From the NCBI GenBank assembly GCA_963922205.1, contig CAWUHX010000087.1, forward strand, positions 186,001 through 250,000: a stretch of 64,000 nucleotides of DNA. Direction: 5' to 3'. Shown here piece by piece: positions 58,301 to 64,000 of the stretch. The stretch's first letter is position 1, and every line of letters begins with the position of its first letter. Source of the stretch: Romanomermis culicivorax. Taxonomy: Eukaryota > Nematoda > Enoplea > Mermithida > Mermithidae. The notes under the pieces are model-generated. The model was given only the letters and a program-made list of their open reading frames with translations, did not search any database and had not been told where the DNA came from. The translations under genes and the position numbers were made by a program.

Positions 58301-61300
58301 AGGGGATTCTCACGATGCATCTGTATGGCAGGATTTGAGCTGGGTCAGCTTTGCATGAAAACCTACTTCTGACTAACGAGTAGACAAGAGAGGTGTCATG
58401 TCAGTGCCTGAAACTTATGGCAAATTTGAGAAATCAATTCAGATCAGTTCGAAATCAAGCGCTCTTTCTGTTAATTTCAGTTTAAATCCAAAAAAACTGT
58501 GAATGATGCTATTTTGTCGAATAGTTAAATAGAAGAGAATAAATTTGTTTATCGCTTGTAATCAGTAGAACTTACAGAGTGAATTCTATGCGATATGTTA
58601 TATGAAATGAGTGAATTAAACATATCTTGCACAATCGATTTATTTCTAAGAAGACTTAATGCTATAGGTTTTTTTCTAAAAAAGCTGAGTGGAATTTTAT
58701 GTGCCATTTTTCCACAGTTGATTCCTGTTTTATTGACACTAAATTTAGCAAAAAAGTTCTATAGGTTGTTCTAGGTTGAGGCTATCGCGCCACCTATGAT
58801 GATTAACAAATATTGAGGTATCTCATCAAAGATTTCTGTGGGGTTTCTGTTGCACTTTTCGCCAAGTACAAGTATGATGTGGTCACGTGTAATGACCATT
58901 TTAATTTCGCGCAGCACTTTTTCCGGATATTTTTAAACATATGATATTTTCATTTCATAGAACAGTTAAGTAATACTACCATTTTCCTCACAGTGACAGA
59001 TGATAAATTTCGATTTAGACAAACTGATTGAGTATTTCTATTTTCTATCAATGTTGTATTTTGGAGTGGCTAAATTGATGCCTATTTATGGGCACTGTGC
59101 CATTAATACCACTTTCTTTCTCCAGATATTCGGACTATATCGCCGTCGGCCAATTGGCCAACTTGGTCAAAGTGCCGGACGAAGTGCCGTTGCACGTGGC
59201 GGCCATGCTACCGGGCGGTGCTTCGTTCGCCTATTCGGCCGCCCGGCAAAGCGACCCGGTGGTACGTTCGTTCGTACGCCTCGTGGGTCAATGCAATCTT
59301 TTGATAGCCGGTGCCGGCGGTCTGGGCCTTTGGCTGTTGAAATTGTTGCGCTACATTTTCTACGATTTGGTCCAAGAAAGTAAGATTACCATCACGGTGG
59401 CCGATGCCAATGAAGAACGATTCGCCTTGGCCGAAAGGAACGGCGCTGATAACGTCGTGCATTGGGACGAAACTGGTGAGACGAACGGGCATAAGGACTT
59501 ATTGACTAAAATCTTCCATCCTCTTGGAATCTGACGGTTGATACTCAGAATGCTTTGGTACTAGCATTTGATGGAATCCGTCAAGCTGAGATATCATCAA
59601 TTTGATCACTGTATATTCAGTTTAGACTTTTGATGAAGTTATTGATCTTTAAAATCTTGTGCCTTTACCGGCGCCAAATATTGCATTCTCTTGGAGATTT
59701 AGTGACGTTAAGGCCTCACGGTTCCACTGGACTCAGACAACCACAATTACTTGGACCGTATTTCAAGTCTGACAAGCATTCCATATCCGTCAAACTTTAC
59801 GTGTCTTCATTCATTTTTAAATGAAAGATAACAATCCCCTGAGAGTAATCTGAGAGTGAGTTCAACGTAGAAAAATCAGTACAGCTTCTTGCTGTAATGA
59901 ATGAAAAGTATTCCTCGTCCATCAGCGGTAAGTAGAACAGCTGAAAATTTCATCCTGTAACCTCGTTAAACACTCAAAATTTATCGAGTAGCACTCAGGT
60001 GTCAAACACAGTTCTATCCAAATCAAAAATGGATAAGCAGTAATGGTGTTAATCAGAGGTCCCCAAGGTCAGATTCTTCAGGTAGGGGTAAAATTGAAAA
60101 TTTGCGGGAGTAGTGTTGCTAAATGTCCACTAAACACGTCATTTCGTCTCAAAATTAGGCAGCCAGTGATCGATTTTAAGGACTTTAGGTAGGGGTAATA
60201 CCCCCCTCATACCCCTCCCCATGGGGCACTCTGGTGTTAATGAATTTGGTGTTCACAAAGAAGTTTAGCGTTTTTCTACGTAAAGTTTTCTATATTGTGA
60301 AAATGCATATCAAATTGAACGTAATTTTATTTATCTGTCATTTCAAAGTAAAAGTTTTTAGACTGTTCGAAAGTGGAGCTTTTTCTCTAGAAGAAGGAAC
60401 CATCTTGGGGTTACTCTAATTTTTTCTGCGTTTTTAAAATCTTGTTTGCTTCAAAATAAAAACAGCGATTCGAGTTTTGCGAAAAAAGAAGTTTTATCAC
60501 TTGAATCAATCAATCATTTGATTATGACCATGGATTTAAATTATCAGACATTAATGCAACTCAAAGCCAGAAGAAGCTGACAATGCAGGAGATTTACATA
60601 ACATGCGAATGAAAGCTATCAGAAATGAGCTGTATCCAGAATCCAGATCAATGACCACATGGATGATCACAACTTTTATATTTGCGGTAGTACTGTCACT
60701 TGAAACTTTTCTTCGATCCTACACATTCTCTTATTTGACCATGCCCGTGTTGTCAGACGTGACTTGAGAAATTTCTCATTTAGTGTAGTAAAATATGATA
60801 TTCTGGGAAAATAATATGAAATCACTTGAGTGTCAGGTGGAACGACTAGATAAATTCTCTATAAGCATATTTTTTCAAGGATTGTGCAAACAGAAATTTA
60901 GTCACTGAATAATGCGATAAGATCAGTTCGACTCGATGAGGCTTATTCTAAAAAAATGTTGTCCAAAAGTAGCGCATGTAAGGACAAAGTTACACATGAA
61001 TTCGCGTTGCGTAATGAAATGAGGCAACATGAGGATAAGGGTTCACTCTTATTTCAATGAAATTCTCTGTAAGTGTCGATCAAAATTTTAGAGCATTCTG
61101 TGCGGAGAATGATCAAATCTGATCTTTTCATAATTGGGTTTGATTTGGAAGTTTTAAAATTCAAAGTTCTCGTATTTTCTCCAAGTTTTCATTTAGTTTA
61201 TTGTTGAAAAATTATAGTTTATTGTTTAGGATAGCAAATGCAATTGTCGAAATGCTACAGTAGGCTTGATAGTTTTCTTTTTTCAAGCGTCACGAAATAT

Positions 61301-63249
61301 TCCTGAAACGAAAGGTTTACAGTAAACACGTCCAGTTCCCTGATTCAGTAAATGAGTTCGCTTTATTGTAGAAATATAAGTGTTGTTTTTGAGCCTGCTT
61401 TCGTGATGTAGCACAGTGGAACTTTTTCAGAATTCGAGGAACATTTGATCGTTAGGACATTAGACGCCGTGCGAACTGGCGTCCACGTAATTTACGATTT
61501 CGCGTCCCTACCGCGGACTATGACCAGATCTTTGCATTGCTTAGCTGAAGTATGTTTATCATATTGACAAATTTTTTTCTACAGTAATAATGATCGCGGA
61601 CAATATTTTGTGCTTTAAACGCAGTAAATATTTTGACTTGTTTAGAATAGAATCCTTTTTTTCGTCTACGAACTATGTTTTTGTACTATAATGCTGGAGA
61701 AATCGTCAATCATTCTATAGTCCATTTCTAATGCTTGTGTAAATTAGAAAATGACAAAAAAATACCTCTTTTGAAGTTGTGTAGACAAACTTTTCAGTGT
61801 TGGATATCTTACTTGAAAAAATTATTAACGGTTATTTTATTTTGACAAGTTTCTACTCCTATGTGACGTGTGGTTTAGCAGAAAATCGTAAAAATATGAA
61901 ATAGTACGTGTTTGTTTTTAATCTTATTTATTTCAAGTATTTCAAGAAAAAAATAGTTCGTGGAATTTTTACCATGTAATCACTATATTTTTTTTTTATT
62001 CGAGAAATCAGCAAATTATAAATATTCAAATTTGTAGAAGTTTTCGTTTCCAATCACTCATCCTTTTAAGGGTGGCGTATTGTTCATCGGTGGTCTATCG
62101 GGAAATGATGTCGTCCTGCCAATCAAATTGATGGCTAAAAATCGACTGGCAGTCATCGGCATAGAACATGGTACTATTGAACAATTGAAATCCTTGATCA
62201 AATTGATAGCTCACCATAATGTAAGTAGAAAGCTTATCAATATATGTCCACAGGGTTGCTCATTAGAAAATCTTACTACGCATTTTGTACGAGATAGCAT
62301 AGCCCAAAAACACTCCTAACATTTTGATAAAATCTTCCACAGATTGGGGAAATTTCTTTATAAGGTGATGCTATAATGTTAATGGAGTAAAGCATTTTGA
62401 AGTAGCTTTTGACGCCATTGCGGAAACCAATCTTTTTTAACCATTCGTGGTTGGCTGTTTAACGTTTTTTAACGCATGTGGTTCTTCGCTCCAAAATGAC
62501 TGTCATTCGATTCAGAGCTTTCCGACGGATATGATGAAAAAAGTTCATTACAGTGGCTACATTATAACCAAAGTTACCAGGAAAACTCCGTCGGTGTTTT
62601 TAAAGACGTTGTTTATAAAACTTTCTAGGGAGGCAAGTACGCTTATAGAGAAGGTTAAAAAACTACAGTTGAACAAATGTTAATCCGATCAGATCTACAC
62701 TGTTCGATAAAGAATATTAGAATAATCAAAAGCACATACTACAGTCCATATAATTTGTTTATCCTGAGGGCATTTTTGATGAAGGCAGACTCAAACTATC
62801 GATGGCTAACAAAATTTTTAGGAGGCCATTTTTATACCTTCCTATTGTCTGTTTTTTATATAATGCTTGTAAATCAAAACGTGACAAACATTGGCACTGT
62901 GATCGAATTATTGAACATGAAGCTTTTACGATAAATTTTTTTACTCGAAAAATTTTAAAAGTTATTTGAGTATCCCCAAAAAATTTTACTCCGATGTGAC
63001 ACATGATTTAGCTGAAAACCGTAAAAATACAGATCAGTTGATATTTGCAAGCATTTCAAGAAAAACAGATCAAATTATTTCATATGATCAAGTTCGTGAA
63101 TATTTCTATTTATTGTTTAGGTAGAACCACCGGAATACAAAGTTTATCCTTGCAAACAAGCACCCTTGGTTATGAAACAACTGAGTCATTCGGAAGTCGA
63201 AGGCAGAGCCGTTTTGGACCTCGGTTTCGACTTACCAACCGAAGACTGA
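49301..63249 (+). CDS. medium-chain dehydrogenase/reductase (zinc-lacking ADH/quinone-reductase type)
   Basis: Seven exons: 49301-49405, 51470-51566, 52235-52352, 59126-59475, 61431-61549, 62071-62220, 63121-63249 (stop TGA). The total is 1068 bases, 355 residues, the usual family length, and all phases match. The GroES-like N-terminal half shows [15 protein letters not shown], the [10 protein letters not shown] block and [11 protein letters not shown]. The Rossmann half shows the nucleotide-binding [12 protein letters not shown] and VADANEERF motifs. The residue that would be the catalytic zinc His is Phe (FPAFEVAG), and the four-Cys structural zinc loop is absent, so it is a zinc-independent-like member whose substrate I cannot name. 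Members transfer hydride between NAD(P)H and carbonyl or quinone substrates in the cytosol. The start is the first ATG of exon 1; the exon may begin at 49272 after an acceptor, so a 5' UTR or further N-terminal exon is possible. Acceptor 52234 (CCAAAAG) is atypical. The longest intron is 6.8 kb and full of repeats. Confidence 0.85.
53465..53690. repeat. degenerate tandem repeat of CCCGATTCCTCGAAA units
   Basis: Words such as CCCGGCTCTTCGAAAGT, CCCGATTCCTCGATAAG and CCCGATTCCTCGAAAGT recur every 20-45 bases, and decay into ATGATTCATCGAA and CCAGTTCATCGAA. It lies in the long intron of the dehydrogenase gene. Confidence 0.55.
54306..54676. mobile_element. possible MITE with GTTGCACT ends
   Basis: The left end GGTTGCACTTATCC and the right end, read inverted, CAGTTGCACTAAAGG are similar. 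Inside, GATAATCT and GGNTTAATCTC-type words occur in inverted positions, and GAGCTCGAGCTC appears near the right end. Boundaries and class are tentative. Confidence 0.35.
55560..55880 (-). repeat. inverted copy of the CACTTGAAAAAA dispersed repeat
   Basis: The reverse complement has the same word order as 42895-43060 (ACTTGAAAAA, GTTACCAC, AACATGATGCACAACAT, AGATGCATC) and goes on into the AAGATGG / ATCTTG stretch, as at 42640-42740. Confidence 0.5.
56611..56879 (+). repeat. direct repeat, copy 1 (interrupted by a solo LTR)
   Basis: From TAAATTGAGAAATCTGC to CATTAAAACAATTGTGGGA, colinear with 57683-57955 with roughly one difference in ten bases. The copy resumes after the solo LTR at 57388 (GACTGGAAATGTCACTA). 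Confidence 0.75.
56880..57383 (-). mobile_element. solo LTR of the E1 family (504 bp)
   Basis: On the minus strand it starts TGTGGGAG, contains TGCACGTGTTCAGCTTC and CGCGGCGAAAAGTGG as in the E1 LTR, and ends CAGCCTAACA. It is flanked on both sides by GGGA (56876-56879 and 57384-57387), a 4-bp target duplication. No internal element sequence remains. Confidence 0.85.
57683..57975 (+). repeat. direct repeat, copy 2 (empty site of the solo LTR)
   Basis: It matches copy 1 on both sides of the LTR insertion point: ...CATTAAAACAGTTGTTGGAGACTGG... is continuous here. It runs on for about 20 bases past the insertion point and then joins the right end of the TIR element. Confidence 0.75.
61700..61960. 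repeat. decayed TATAGTCTG-family MITE in a dehydrogenase intron
   Basis: It begins TATAGTCCATTTCTAATGC, contains GTGGTTTAGCAGAAAATCGTAAAAATATG (as at 44455 and 62995) and ends TTTCAAGTATTTCAAGAAAAAAATAG. The ends are degenerate. Confidence 0.45.
62720..63085. repeat. decayed TATAGTCTG-family MITE before the last dehydrogenase exon
   Basis: Its left side has ACAGTCCATATAATTTG and its right side AAGCATTTCAAGAAAAACAGAT, the inverted end of the family. It lies 35 bases upstream of the terminal exon at 63121. Confidence 0.4.
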
Positions 63250-63595
63250 CATTTTTGTTTTTGTTTTCGTACAATTTTATGTTGTGAATTATGTACAAAT
63301 TTTAAGATTTTTCGTTTCTTATGATGATTTGTAGGAAAATGGGCGGAAATGTGAGACATGATCGTGTGATGCGCTTTCGCCATGAAATGTTGTATAATTC
63401 TGTAGTTCTAGCCTTCTTGATCAGCTTTGTTAGATGTTTTGGAGGAAATGACCATTTTTATTGTATTTTGAGCTGTCGATTTGTGCAAGTGCAAAACGAA
63501 TGTTAGTCGTTTCTGATGACGTGTTAGGTTGACTTCGGTGACTAAGTTGTTTATGCTTAAAATAAGCAGTCTGTGTGTACTGTAACGACATGCAG

Positions 63596-63754
63596 GCAGT
63601 TTTGAAAATTTTGGTGCGACGTGTAGAAGGTGAGCCGTTCTCGAATTTCGACGCCTCGCGCAACATTGTGGGTCCTTTATTATTTACGCGATTGGAAAAA
63701 TTATTATACTTCGTAGGAATATCGGCCGGCAAGTTCGACTTCTATGAGCTATAA
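63596..63754 (+). CDS. unassigned terminal exon (alternative 3' end or another gene)
   Basis: After the acceptor ACATGCAG the frame gives 52 residues and a TAA stop: charged start (LKILVRRVEGEPF), then NIVGPLLFTRLEKLLYFVG, ending KFDFYEL. Base use is clearly richer in GC than the flanks, as in other exons here. It begins in phase 0, as does the accepted last exon of the dehydrogenase (63121), so it could be spliced to exon 62071-62220 as an alternative end, or be the last exon of another gene. I do not recognise the sequence. Confidence 0.45.
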   Translation, partial: AVLKILVRRVEGEPFSNFDASRNIVGPLLFTRLEKLLYFVGISAGKFDFYEL

Positions 63755-64000
63755 GTGAAAAGCTGATGCACTGTACACTTGTTGTTTATTATTGAAGTCG
63801 TGCGATGATTCTGATCCCACGTTGCGTTTTCGGTTTAGTTTGTTCATACTTTGATACTTTTACTTCCTACAGGATGTGTGTGGCCTAGCGTACGCAATCC
63901 GAGGCTTTTCTGCGTAGGGATTTTTTGCATACCCGTACCCAGGATTTTCAAAAAGGGGGGGGGGTTTCCAAATTTTTTTAGAATTTACTGAATAAAAAGA
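63755..64000. other. 3' flank and end of window
   Basis: No coding signal was seen. A run of twelve G lies at about 63955, after a GTACCCAGGATT word, and may be part of the C-rich repeat family seen at 5009-5183. Confidence 0.35.

Overview
The window is eukaryotic nuclear DNA, very AT-rich, and most like a nematode genome. Host genes are split into short exons with GT-AG introns of two size classes: about 50-60 bp, or 0.2-6.8 kb. The long introns at 0.7-14.4 kb are built from endlessly varied AAATTT / GAAATTT words that look like the periodic A/T clusters known from Caenorhabditis germline genes. There are no operons in the bacterial sense and no RNA genes that I can recognise. One run of exactly 100 N (21886-21985) marks an assembly gap, so the joins next to it are not secure.

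Left part, 0-14.4 kb: two convergent host genes. The plus-strand gene is the 3' half of a gephyrin / MoeA-type molybdenum insertase (four exons, stop at 4171). The minus-strand gene (five exons, stop at 5945) encodes an unrecognised protein with several PxxPxK SH3-ligand motifs; its 5' exons are not visible.

Middle, 14.5-34.7 kb: a block of Ty3/gypsy-type LTR retroelements. Element E1 (plus strand, from 14545) has gag, protease, RT, RNase H and integrase but carries several frameshifts in pol. Element E2 (minus strand, 27174-34710) is almost intact: one 2001-codon polyprotein frame plus a gag N-terminal frame, separated only by one in-frame TGA. Between them, on the minus strand and running into the gap, lies a frame of more than 1300 codons whose N-terminus has the four acidic residues and the tyrosine of a DEDDy 3'-5' exonuclease. 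A PBS-like motif shared with E1 and E2 lies upstream of it. I call this unit E4; it is the most unusual item in the window.

35-41 kb: a fold-back inverted repeat whose loop was hit by element E3 (35753-40403). E3 has two 877-bp LTRs, a 4-bp target duplication ATAG, a Gag frame with four CCHC knuckles and an envelope-like frame, but no pol.

Right part, 41.7-63.8 kb: three plus-strand host genes among many small repeats. They are a predicted secreted Q/N/P-rich protein (41718-43823), a glutaredoxin-like protein with a CxxxC active site (45996-46504, 5' end not found) and a complete 355-residue medium-chain dehydrogenase/reductase spread over 14 kb in seven exons (49301-63249). An extra terminal exon (63596-63754) may be an alternative end of the last gene or belong to another gene. 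A solo LTR (56880-57383) with a GGGA duplication sits next to a paralogous empty site. Exon joins were derived by eye from splice signals, reading phase and protein similarity. No database search was possible.
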